A DNA stretch of 64,000 bases, taken from the NCBI RefSeq assembly GCF_000002425.4, contig NC_037273.1, forward strand, positions 5,950,521-6,014,520, in the 5' to 3' direction. Numbering within the stretch: position 1 is the first letter of the stretch; the number at the start of each line of letters is the position of its first letter. Source of the DNA: Physcomitrium patens (lineage: Eukaryota > Streptophyta > Bryopsida > Funariales > Funariaceae). Positions 13,602 to 24,627 of this stretch are shown piece after piece. The notes under the pieces are model-generated. The model was not told the DNA's origin and made no database searches. It saw nothing but the letters and a program-made list of their open reading frames with translations. The position numbers and the translations under genes were made by a program.

Positions 13602-15250
13602 TTAGTTTTTACTGGGCGTCTGCGACGCATGTAGTTGCTGCAACACATAGAGCGAGGCAGCGGATAAGAAAATGGCCACAGAATACAATAGTAGGTCCAC
13701 CGAGCTTACGATACGTACCGTCTTGCTCTTCTCGAACAGTTTGACAGTAAAAATCATCACGATACAGTGCCCGAGCTTCGTCTTCAATGTATCCAAGGAA
13801 GTGATCTGCATCCATCGCGGCCGTGTCTGTTTCATAGAAACAATATTAGAAATTTGTTTGCTTGGAGAATAAAGTGAATTCCTTACCAAACCTAGTGTAT
13901 GCTTCACAGGCAGCTTCATCACCTTAACGATCATGGTGTACACGTCTAAGGCAAGTAGATTTGCATGAACATTAAGCACGTCCTTACATAGTCCGCAATC
14001 GTGGAGTTCGAGAGTATTCATCCGAAATTATTGCTTACCGTTAGTGAGAACATGCCGAAGAGGTTGGTATTTTGCAATGCACGGTCATATTGTGCGTCGT
14101 GAGAGTTGCTGCTGATGAATAGTCCAAAGAGACCCATCCCAAATATCAGCATCACAGTTCCCACCAAGTATACTTCTGGTTCCCCACCAATCCTCACACA
14201 AGTCTCCGTTAGTCATGAAAGAACGTAAGACCATAGAGGAACATCTTCAATACCGCAGAACTGTTGCAAGATGGTCTCCAATCATGATACAATCTTCACA
14301 TGTTGAAGGTTAAAGCTTGACGTGATGGTTAAGTGCTTACCGACCGCTTCGACAAGTCGAAGAATCACCTTTCCGGTGTGTAAGCCACTCAGACACATTC
14401 CGAGGTACGCAATATAAGAATCACATATAAACCCACATCCCTGCGTTTTAGCACTGCATTTTCAAAACGAGTATGAAGGACATTGCTCAGATTTTCAAAT
14501 AAAGTCCTAGATTCGTTTCAATTTGGACTTCAATGGCAAACTTAATGCGGCTCACAAAAATGCCAGTCATGTAAGGTTATAATACCCTAGAAACTAAGTT
14601 AGCATGAAGATGATACATAGAGACAAGTGCATCTAGACCCAAATCATCGGAATCATCACAGTTGTAAATGGAGAAAAGGGAAAAGAAGTATGGTTTGCAT
14701 GTGACCTTGAGGAAGCAAAGCAAAGAGCCCACGAGAGAGCCGCCGATCGCCATGAGGGTAAGGAACCGGAAATCAAAGATGGCCTGCCAAAATAATTATC
14801 TCATCAACTGTAGCGAAAGCCGCCCCCCTACAACTCTGCAATCTGCACTTATCGTGCAAACCTCGTCAAACACAAGTTCAGTCATACCTTCTGGATCTTG
14901 GTCTCGGTAAGAGCGATCCATGGCTTCGGTCTGGTCGTTCGTTCTTCTCGCCCTTCGGACGCAAAATCGGAAGGATTCACCGTTGAGGTCACTTGCGCGG
15001 CTCCATTCTGATCAGAAGCAGGGGAATTCTTCAACTCCCGAGTCATAAAGCCAGAACTATCATCACCTGATCCCTCGAACTCTCCAATGCCTACACTAAG
15101 AGCGCAGCACTGGAACATGCTGCGATGATGGACGGGCTTCCAGGTGGGTGCCAATTGTGAGCTAGAGATGGAGCTGCGTTGAACTCGCAGCAGCGACAAG
15201 TGGTGACTCGGGGTTGATATGATCTGCGTGCGCGCGAGTAAGAGCGCCAT
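13602..15250 (-). CDS. UPF0114-family membrane protein, probably plastid-targeted
   Basis: Five coding exons on the minus strand (15250-14888, 14783-14706, 14440-14341, 14175-14039, 13826-13602) join in phase through GT-AG introns to 300 residues. I chose the ATG at 15250 because it opens a Ser/Arg-rich, acid-poor leader (MALLLARTQIISTPSHHLSL) like a chloroplast transit peptide; an in-frame ATG at 15352 gives 34 extra residues without that look. Conserved UPF0114 stretches follow: FDFRFLTLMAIGGSLVGSLL (residues 123-142), LHTGKVILRLVEAVEVYLVG, the membrane segment MLIFGMGLFGLFI, PRWMQITSLDTLKTKLGH, and a C-terminal segment ending SAASLYVLQQLH. Four membrane helices are likely. The family is widespread in bacteria and plastid-bearing plants and has no established function. 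It looks intact and sits head to head with the eIF4A-III copy. Confidence 0.92.
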
Positions 15251-16393
15251 CCCTTGGTTTCCAATTAGTAACCTTACTTGTCCAGCTACAAAATCAGACA
15301 AATTCAAGCAACTGGTAATGAAAGGTTCGTTTTGTAATTTCAAATTCCACACGGTCTGTGAGAAAAAGCCCCAAATCGATTAAGCGACGCAGCGAAACCA
15401 AGTGCTCAAATCGACAACGCGGAGACCCCAAGTGGCGATCGACTCGATTGGAGTGTGAGGTCATTGGAATCGCAACAAGCAGACTGCGGTGCGAAGTTTC
15501 GAAAATGGGTCCTCAGGAATGGAAGGAAGGTGCAGAGGGGATTCTTATCCACCCGCGACGAACCACCACATCAGCTTGAGATTGTAAGGTTGGAATCAAC
15601 GCGTCGCAAAACGGCGCTTGGAGGACACCAGCGTCCCTCGTAGACATAAAATCCGGCCATGGTTGTGGAACCCAAACGCATCTGCGGGAACCAAATCGTG
15701 CGCATAAGGGGGAAAATTTTGCAACACTTTTCCTACAACATTGCGCTAAAAAGCAACTCAATTCTTAGATGCCATCGTTGGTTGTGCTTCCTCCGAATGA
15801 CAGAGGTAACACATTAGTAAATTGTAACCGTAACACACAACGGATTCAAAATTTTAACTGAAATCTCCCGTGTATCGAAAATTATAAAAACTTGGATTGA
15901 TTTATTACACACCCAATCATGAAATTAAATACCCGCCTGCCAAACCTCCACAATGTAAGTGCGGGTATCATGGCGGATAGTGGGACTAAGTTGGGGAACG
16001 TGAGGGTCCAGTGGACTAGGATTGCGCATGAGCGACACGTGCTGTGGAATTTCCAGCTGAATGCTTTGAAATTCTGCCTTCCCTCCATTTCGCGCTCTTC
16101 AGAATTTTTCGTAATTTTCGGCGCCTGGTTTGTGTCTCTAGAGACTGTGTGGAGGTTGAGGTTCAAGGCCTCCCTCGGTAATCTGTGTAGAGATGGGGCG
16201 GGTGGTTCATTGGGTTCTTGCGACGTGAGTGTTTGAGGGCAGGTTTCATGCGCCACAATCGGACTGGGTTTAGACAGTGGTGTGTGTTTTCTCTCAAAAT
16301 GGTGGTGGTGTGGCCAGGTTTGATCAATAATTGCGAGTGTTTCTTCTTGTTTAGTTAATGTAGTAGCAATAGGATTGAAACTTCTGATATTCA
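15251..16393. promoter_or_regulatory. Divergent intergenic region between UPF0114 gene and eIF4A-III copy
   Basis: This 1.14-kb stretch separates two start codons that point away from each other, so it should hold both 5' leaders and either two promoters or one bidirectional promoter. It is GC-richer than the spacers. Open frames on both strands (for example 15882-16475 minus) have no recognisable domains. I read them as chance frames in GC-rich DNA. No clear TATA pair is visible. Confidence 0.5.
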
Positions 16394-19190
16394 ATGGCTG
16401 CCACCGCGGAGGGCCGGAGGATTCGAATGGGGCGAGAAGAGCTGGTGGACGGGGAGAACGTCGTCTTCGAGACAAGCGCAGGCGTGGAGGTCATTTCCAG
16501 CTTCGACCGGATGGGTATTCGGGAGGACCTGCTACGAGGCATTTACGCTTATGGCTTTGAAAAGCCATCCGCCATTCAGCAGAGAGCAGTGACGCCAATT
16601 ATTAGTGGACGGGATGCTATTGCCCTGGCGCAGTCTGGTACAGAAAAACCTCCATGATTGCTCTGGCCGTTTGCCAAATGATCGACACTGCAACCCGTGA
16701 GTGAGTGTGTTTTATTTTATTTTATTTTAATTTTAATTTTTTTCTTGTCCTCACTGCATCCTCACTAATTTTTCCATGTGTACCAGTGTTCACTTAACGA
16801 GCCTGGATTTTTCATTTTTTCAATCTTCCCCGCGACAGAGGTCATGTGAATGTTAAATTCTGCAACGCCAAATTATTTTCCCTCTGTATTTCTGCAATCT
16901 TTCTCATGAGATATGTTATCATGATTTTATAACAACGAAGATGGTAATGTATCTGCAATAAGAGCATGAATTCATCTGTATTTAAAGGAGTGCGACTCTA
17001 TTAATTTAGTGACTCCTCAAGAATTTCGTAAACACTATCATGGGTAAAGCACAGTACATCTCTATGCCACTAATTAACTAAGATGTCAACAGGGTGCAGG
17101 CCCTCATTCTGTCACCCACCAGAGAGCTTGCTGCTCAAACGGAGAAGGTGATTCTTGCAATCGGTGATTTCATGAATGTCCAATCTCATGCTTGCATTGG
17201 AGGCAAGAGCATTGGTGAAGATATTCGGAAGCTTGAATATGGTACACATGTGGTATCTGGAACACCTGGACGTGTTTATGATATGATAAAGAGAAGAACA
17301 CTGAGGACACGGTCAATCAAGCTGCTCATATTGGTATGTGTATGCTTATAGATTCTTCAGTGATGTGCTTTGATGTGAACCCATAATTTCTGCGAGATGG
17401 TCTGTAAAGAATGTAGGAAATGAGATATCATGTAATTCTTGCGACGACAGCAGGATTTGCAACTTCCAGTGAACTTCTGTACAACCCAATTGACTATAAG
17501 GGCTTGACATCAGTTGTAACTACTCGGTTGAAAACGAACAGAAATAAATTAAACTTAAGTGGTTTATGTTGTGGTGACGGTTGTAGCTTTGTATAGATCA
17601 AAGCCTGCAGGTATTGATGCTTTTTGTTCTTGGTTTGTGCTTCAGGTTGAATCAGTTGAAATGCTCAGCAGCGGATTCAAAGACCAAATTTACGATGTTT
17701 ATCGTTATCTGCCTCCTGAACTACACGTGATTGCAATGATCAGCTTATTGAATTTGTGCAAAGTGGGGGTCACCTAAGATTGTCTGGAGGTGTCAGAATT
17801 TGAATACAATAGAAGCATCATATGCATACATATACACACACACACACACACAAATGTACCGCCTTGCCGATTCTGGTTTTACTACGTCAGATTGTTGGTT
17901 TTGTCGTAAATATTTTCTGATCTATCATTTCCCCTACCATTATCCTGTTTTTGTGTAGTCCATAGTTGCATGATTAAGTTTTTTTGTTTGTTAACTCATT
18001 GCAGGTTGTGTTAGTTTCAGCAACTCTGCCTCATGAGATCCTGAAAATGACAAACAAGTTCATGACTGACCCTGTGCGAATTCTGGTGAAACGTGATGAG
18101 TTGACGTTGGAGGTTGGTTATTTCCTGTTGACTTAAACCTTAATAGAATGATATCATATTTTTGACTGTTGTCTCACATAGGACGTTGTTTAGATGCTTT
18201 GTCTCTTTAATATTGACGTAGGAAATTGTACTTACATATTCTTAAACACCGACAGATTTGGTGGGATCACTCTATGATAGGGAATTAAACAATTTTTTGT
18301 GGCCGTTGAGAGAGAAGAGTGGAAGTTTGATACTCTATGTGATCTTTATGATTCACTCACAATAAGTCAGGCTGTTATCCTCTGCAACACCAAGCGGAAG
18401 GTAGGGAGCTTTTGACAAATTTATGGCCGCTTATATTACTTTTGTTCCATCTGTAAATCAAGTCGTTGTCTTTTATTTGGATTTGTATTTCTTGCTGGTA
18501 GATGGCAACAACTGTCTGTTTCGGCGTTGCTGATGTTTTACAGTATTTTTAGTTCTTGATTAAGGGGTAGTGTTCACAGTTCGGATTCAGAGTTACCTAT
18601 GCGATAAATCTTTTCTGCGCAGGTCGATTGGAAACGGAGAAAGTGAGAACTAACAAATTTACCGTCTCTGCTATGCACGGAAACATGCCTCAAAAGGAAA
18701 GTGATGCAATCATGGCTGAGTTTCGATCCGGCACTACCCGAGTGCTTATTACTACAGATGTTTGGGCTCGTGGTTTGGATGTTCAACAGGTGGGTGGTCG
18801 TCAAGTTTTATGCACTCTGGTCATTTTGGTGATGATTGGAAAGCTTGTAGTTGCCCGCTAGATTGTCACCACATTGTTTTTTGTTTGATGAATACCATCA
18901 AAATGTCGATATCTTAGCTTGGTTCAATTGTGTGTTCGCAAATTTCATATATTACTTCGTAATACGTTTTTCTGGTCATGTAATTGGTTTCACAAATCTA
19001 ATAACTTTTCAATCAGGTTTTGTCTTTGCAATCGGTTTAGATTTTTCGGGTTGAGAGTTTTCTCTTTTGTGAACGTCTTCGACTGAGAGCTTGTAAATGT
19101 CATCTAAGTTTTTAGAAAACCTTGACAGGTATCTTTGGTAATCAATTACGATCTTCCAATTAATCGCGAGCTCAGACATTCATCGTATTT
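16394..19190 (+). pseudogene. EIF4A3: Unprocessed pseudogene of eIF4A-III (DEAD-box helicase, exon junction complex)
   Basis: Seven exon remnants (16394-16700, 17093-17333, 17646-17726, 18005-18112, 18281-18400, 18623-18789, 19129 to about 19190) match eIF4A-III in order and keep the introns, so this is a duplicated gene and not a retrocopy. Still readable are the start, [13 protein letters not shown] (Q motif), SPTRELAAQ (Ia), SATLPHE (III), and [20 protein letters not shown] (V). The damage is clear. One base is missing in the Walker A codons near 16643, giving AQSGTEK then a stop. Motif II reads VESV in place of a D-E-x-D box (GTT codons at 17646 and 17655). Another base is missing near 18631. 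One base is gained near 19172, just before the HRIGR motif. The last part of the helicase is absent beyond a C13T27 tract. The family clamps RNA in the exon junction complex; this copy could not bind or hydrolyse ATP. Confidence 0.9.
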
Positions 19191-19199
19191 GTCTTTTTG

Positions 19200-19204
19200 C
19201 CCCC

Positions 19205-19236
<32 letters not shown>

Positions 19237-19239
19237 TTT
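19200..19239. repeat. C13-T27 homopolymer tract at the eIF4A-III break
   Basis: Thirteen C followed by 27 T lie just after the last recognisable helicase codons. No further helicase exon could be found downstream, so the tract marks the point where similarity to eIF4A-III ends. Confidence 0.85.
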
Positions 19240-21960
19240 CATTGTATTTTTGGCCTACAGCCATTTACCTGTTATTGTAAATATGACTTTTAGGAAGCTT
19301 TTTCTTCGAGAACAGCTGAGAACTCTGTTTTGGAGGTGCTCATTACAATGTATTTCAGTTTTCTTTGGTTCGTGGGAGACACTTATTTGCAAGTCACTGA
19401 AATTATCAGCAATGTTCCTTCCTCACAAGCAGATGTCCGTGTCACCTTAATTGGTACAGCTGAGACAAGTCTCTGTGGAGCATCTCGTATCATGATCTTG
19501 TGGGAGGTCAGAAATTTAGATGCATCGCTTGGCTATGAATGTTTTTATTTCGAGTTTCTCTTGCGTTGAATTCTTTTTTTTTTTCCTTGATTTTGTGCGT
19601 CTTATTGCTCAAATTGTTATGAAATCTGTGTTTCCCTCGTCGAAGTCCTCTCCCACGTCATGTAACGACTGCCTTCATTTTTGAAACATCTTGTGTCTCG
19701 TCGAATCCGTGGTTTCTTATTGAACCTTGGTCAAAAAGGAGACTCACGTTTTACTAGTAGCATTCTTGCCGACTAATAATCCCAAACACAATAATATTAA
19801 CATTAGTATTATTTTAATCCCTTAGTTTTATTTTGCGCACAATGACAAGCCTATATATTGGAATATGGCCCACATTCCATGGCCTCATGATATAGTTTAC
19901 ACAGTTAGCGAGGGAGGCAGATTGACTATGTCATGTACCAGCTCGTGAACCTCCTTTTTCTTTTCTCTACGTCGCCATTACACTTCTGCATCCTTCTCAT
20001 GACTTTCTGAAATGCAATTGACTTGCCGGTGAATACTTTCATGTTTCATCGTCAGGGTTCATTACTATCGTAATGTAATGCTACCAATCACCTTTTCGAA
20101 CGGACGTGCTTGTTCTTGCCTTTGCAGCCCGCCCTGTATTAAGCCATGTTCTATCTCGAAAGTTCTGTTGGCCCTTATACTTGGTCACGATGCAATTCTA
20201 CCATCACTAAGTTTTGCTGTGGGGATTCGTTGCATAATGCCGGCATTGCATGTCCTGATAATACGGAGAGCCCCAGCACTATTATTGGGCAGCGTTACTG
20301 TATTAAAGGGGTGGCCTCGCCTGTCAAATGGTGGTAATATGGCTCGAATGTGAGTCGACGAGACTTTTGTGGCACAAGCAGCATGATCCTGAAAATGTGT
20401 CTGTATTCAATCATTGTCTCTTTCCTCATGGAAATTCACGTCGAAGTCAGTCGGTAGGTCTAATCCAGAATTTACTCTCTTGGGATGCAGATCACTTTTT
20501 AAGGGTCACGCATACAGTATTAGAACGAGGCTCTACAGACAATCTTGGAAGGATAATCTTGTTTGTCTGCCTCGCTTATGTGCCTGACTAAGTCATTCTG
20601 GTGGTACTACATTCTTCTCAGTTAAGTTTGGTGTTCACCTATTAGCTAAGTTCAATTTATGTAGTTATAGTTCTGCCCTGGGCAAAGCAGTCTGCACTGA
20701 TGTGTGTTACTTCGCCCCTGATCTATTGAACTCTATTTCTAATAATAAAACCATCTCTGTTTGAATGATGAATGCAAATCTTGACGTTGATGGTCCATTT
20801 TCGAAGAGTGAAGAAACTGTTAGGTCTGACTGTTCAGAGTAACTGACGAACAATACTCCTCAATGCTTTATTCCCAAGCAATACTTTTACTGGTGATAAG
20901 CTCTCTTACAGACACTGAACTTCGAGCCTCGCTAAAAAAACACTGTGCTGAGTGTGCCAGCCGACAAACTTTCATGAAATTGCATGTTGACGCAAGATAC
21001 ATAGATTTGAAGAATTTCAGAAAGGCAAATCCAGGTCAGAACCGTCCTCATGTACCAAACTAGTCTGTGGAGGCTCTGCATAAATACTACTTCAAGGAGG
21101 TTGTCATCCTGGTCGTCTGTAATCGCCTCTTAAGCCTTGCTGCAGCTAATTGCTAGTTCTTCTGACCACGATAAGATCTCTTAACACGTTCATTCCTGTA
21201 GATCAGAGTCGCTTAGTTCGTTGTGGCCAAGTTATTTGGAGGGACACTCTATTCATTTCACGTGATCCATCATGGCCCTGGAGCTTCTTTCCCTTGCACC
21301 AACATCTGCATCGGCTCCTGCACTTCAAAGAAACAATTGTGAATTAATGCAACGAACCAGCAAACACCATTACGTCGAAGGCACTAAGTTCTCCTCAGTG
21401 ATTTCTTCAACATTTAACAACCATATCGACATCCAAGTGTTAGATCACATGCTACAGATACTGATCAACAGCCAGGTCATTCAGCAATTCTCATACATCC
21501 TGTCAAAGAGCCCAGAGGCCGCCATTCAGATTCCCTTTCAGACATGCGAGGATGACGGAGGCTGCACAATGGCCTGTTTCCCTAACCAACTTTATCATCA
21601 CACGGGAGGTATCATCACCCACACTGGAATCCATCTCGATGACGGCTCCCACAGTGGTTTCAACCCCCACGGACTCAGACATCGATCTGGACACACGATC
21701 AGTCTCAAACATCATGCTGAGGAGCATCTGCACTGCCGACGAAGCAGAAGCAGCAGAGGAGCAGAGCTTACAGGCGATGGCGATGGAGGACACAAGTGCC
21801 CTGGATTTCCCTGCCCACACTGCCATCGCACACGGCGCATTCTCATCGAAAGCATCGATCATCACGTGGGTTCCCATTCGGATTCAATCTGATCTTTTTG
21901 CTACTATCATGCTCAGTGTCATTGCAGGTTCATTAGCTTCTCAGGCGTAGTTCTTGTGAA
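19240..21960. other. Unassigned, moderately GC-rich region downstream of the pseudogene
   Basis: Composition here is closer to genes than to spacer. Short open frames occur, the longest at 21272-21892 (+, 206 codons) and 21552-21950 (+), with an opposing one at 21503-21877 (-). They overlap on the same DNA, none shows a known domain, and they cannot all be coding. One short frame around 20911-21063 follows a possible acceptor. This could be a decayed gene, a lineage-specific gene or a non-coding RNA locus. I do not recognise it. Confidence 0.3.
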
Positions 21961-22228
21961 GGTTTAGTTTTAGCTCCCTCACATTAATAATTCTTCGTTG
22001 TAAATTTTATTCAATTTGCTCATTCATCTACTCTTGTTGCAAACGGCGATCATGGTGCTATGTTCGCCACCACTTATTTCTACTTCATTCAATCTCTTCA
22101 TGATCCTCTACAATGTTGTTTCATGATCTCCAACACTTGTGTTTGATGTTTAAGTCTTTACTTTGATACTTTGACATGATGGTGTGTCAAGGGTTGTAAT
22201 GTACACTTCGATCTTCTCATTCCACTTC

Positions 22229-22452
22229 TCTTAGATTATCTACAATGGAGTTACAAAGTTGTCTCTAATTATTCTTGTGATAGTGTCTGTAGTGAATGTG
22301 TATTTATGTATCTAATTGCATTTATAGTAATTTAAGAAAGTCTTAGATTATCTACAATGGAGTTACAATGTTGTCTCTAATTATTCTTGTGATAGTGTCT
22401 GTACAGAATGGGTATTTATGTATCTAATTGCATTTATAGTAATTTAAGAAAG
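22229..22452. repeat. 112-bp direct tandem duplication
   Basis: Copy one spans 22229-22340 and copy two 22341-22452. By eye they differ at about four positions, so they are roughly 96% identical. They contain no coding frame. Confidence 0.9.
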
Positions 22453-24156
22453 AATTATAAAATTAGACCAAACATATAATAAATGTATCAAATGCATACA
22501 TCTTTTGTTGCAATTAGAAGTTGTTTATAAAGATTATAATTATTTTTATATTAATCACAAACATTATAAATTTTGAATATTAATATTTAAAAAGATAAAG
22601 TTCTTTTTTTGAGATAAAAGATAAAATTTGGATATATATATATATATATATATATATAAACATATTGTATTATTTGAATAAACATGATTTCTTGGGTGGA
22701 ATAGATATTGGTATTATAAAGTCTATAATTTTTTTTCTCAAATACCATAACCTTGAGCTAGCTTTGACAAACAACATGATCTTCTTGAAATTCAATTAAA
22801 AAGAATATTCAAAATTTATCTATTAACCAACAATTCAAATCTAAAAACAACCATCTTCATGTAACAATCTGCAAAATATAAAATCACAAAAAATAATATT
22901 GAAATTCTTAAATAAAATAAGTCTATTTTTTTTAATTTTATTTTTTGATTTAATTCATTTTGCAGTTAGAATTGTAATTAAAATTATAATCCTTATTGTT
23001 AATTTTACAAAACAGTTTTATTACTAGTAGTTCAAGAGCATTTTGTTTTATCAAAAGATTTTATGAAGCAAATAATGTATATATTTATCAATTAAAATTT
23101 GAAAACATATATAATTAATAATATATGTAATAAATAATTATACTTATTTTATAATGCCTCTTTCAAGATCATCCTAATACATAATGTATCAATTGTTTCT
23201 ATTCTTACATCTTTTAAATATTTTAAACAAATTCCAACTTTATAAAATAATTTGTACAATAAATACCATTAATGTTTTTGTTCACAAATTAATATTATTA
23301 TATTGATTTTTATTTTATTTATTTATTTTTATTTTTTAAGAATAAACTAAAGTAACTATAAGGTTGTAAATAATTTATCAAAAAATAAAAAATAAAAAAT
23401 AATATTAATTATTTTAGAAGAAAAAATATCAATTATATTTTATTTTTAGAAATTTAAGAAATCTATAAGATAATTGACAAATTTTGATGTTATGATTTTT
23501 TTAAAAGATTGGTTCATTTGACAATTGCAAGATTATTAAAAAATTAATAAAAATTCAAGTTAATTTAAAAAAAGAAAAAAAAACCATTTTTTTCAAGTTA
23601 GATCGTTAAAAGTATATCTTTATGTGAAGAATTATTTTTTAATAAATAAAATAAATAACTAATAAATAAAATTGCAAAAAATTAGAATAATTTAAATACC
23701 TATTTTAAAATACACCTAATATAAAATACGTATCTGTAATAAAGAAGTAAAAAAAATATGGTAAGAATAACAATGCAAAATTTTGAAAAACTAAGAAGAG
23801 GATTTTTCTTTTATTTAACAATAAAGAATAAAAATAAAATTCTTGTCATAAATGTTGACTATTAAGGAATTAGTTTATTAAATATTAATTTTTATTTTTA
23901 ATTAATACAATTTATCAATTATGTAAGGATTTAAAATATTCAGAAATGACCAAAAAATTAAAATTCTTTAGTATTGAATTAAAAGATAAATCAAGAAAGG
24001 TATAAAGTTATGTATTGGTATGTAAGGTAAAAAATATCCAAATAAAAATATATAAATTTTTAAATCATCTAAGTCATTTCAGCTCATGTTATTGATAATT
24101 AACATAAGGTCAAATTCTTCTTTTATTTCTATTACAATAATAGTTTTATTAAACAT
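22453..24156. other. AT-rich spacer
   Basis: This is very AT-rich, with (TA)n at 22632-22658 and many A- and T-runs. I find no gene and no clear mobile element. Confidence 0.65.
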
Positions 24157-24225
24157 CCAACGAACGAAGTGATCACCGACCAACGAACGAAGTGAGCACG
24201 AACCAACGAACGAATTGCCATTCCA
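24157..24225. repeat. Three 23-bp tandem repeats upstream of the B3 gene
   Basis: Units start at 24157, 24180 and 24203, each opening with CCAACGAACGAA. The first two are nearly identical and the third drifts. A fourth partial CCAACGAG follows at 24226. They mark the abrupt change from AT-rich spacer to the GC-richer 5' region of the B3 locus. Confidence 0.85.
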
Positions 24226-24627
24226 CCAACGAGTCAGTGGCAACGAGTCGAGGCGCGTGGACGGGTTTACGTGAACAGTTTTCGTGTGATGATGGTAAGG
24301 ACCTCTGGCGTGGTCTGGCTCCCCGTTGAATTCGCACAATCCTCGCCCCGACTCCCTTTCTGACTGCAATTTCGAGCGGCTCTTCATGGAAATTGGTTGC
24401 GAATCTGTGAATGGAATCAAAGTTGCCGACATAGGAATAGCAAGGCGTGGTCGTGATTACGTCGTGAGCGTCGGGGATTCTCTCGCGATTCCTCGGAGCT
24501 CCGTCTTCTTCCTTAAATTGGCGATGAGGCAGTGAAGTCGGTGTCGAAGGGTCGCGCTTCTGTTCGGAACATTCACCAAAGTGGGTTCCTCTCCGTCCGT
24601 TTTGGTGATCAATTGCTGAATTGAGTA
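24226..24627 (+). promoter_or_regulatory. 5' region of the B3 gene
   Basis: This GC-rich stretch follows the 23-bp repeats and precedes the first plausible B3 start codons. Open frames on both strands carry no recognisable domain. Promoter plus leader is the simplest reading. Confidence 0.35.

Noticed and set aside
14668-14910. Plus-strand frame across the UPF0114 gene
   Set aside because: The minus strand here encodes conserved UPF0114 exons 2 and 1.
15882-16475. A 197-codon minus-strand frame between the divergent genes
   Set aside because: It overlaps the eIF4A-III first exon, is Pro/Ser/Arg-rich with no domain, and is best explained as chance in GC-rich DNA.
21272-21892. A 206-codon plus-strand frame, His/Ser-rich
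   Set aside because: Two other frames are open over the same DNA, the His-rich composition looks like a shifted frame, and no domain is visible. Kept only as an unassigned region.
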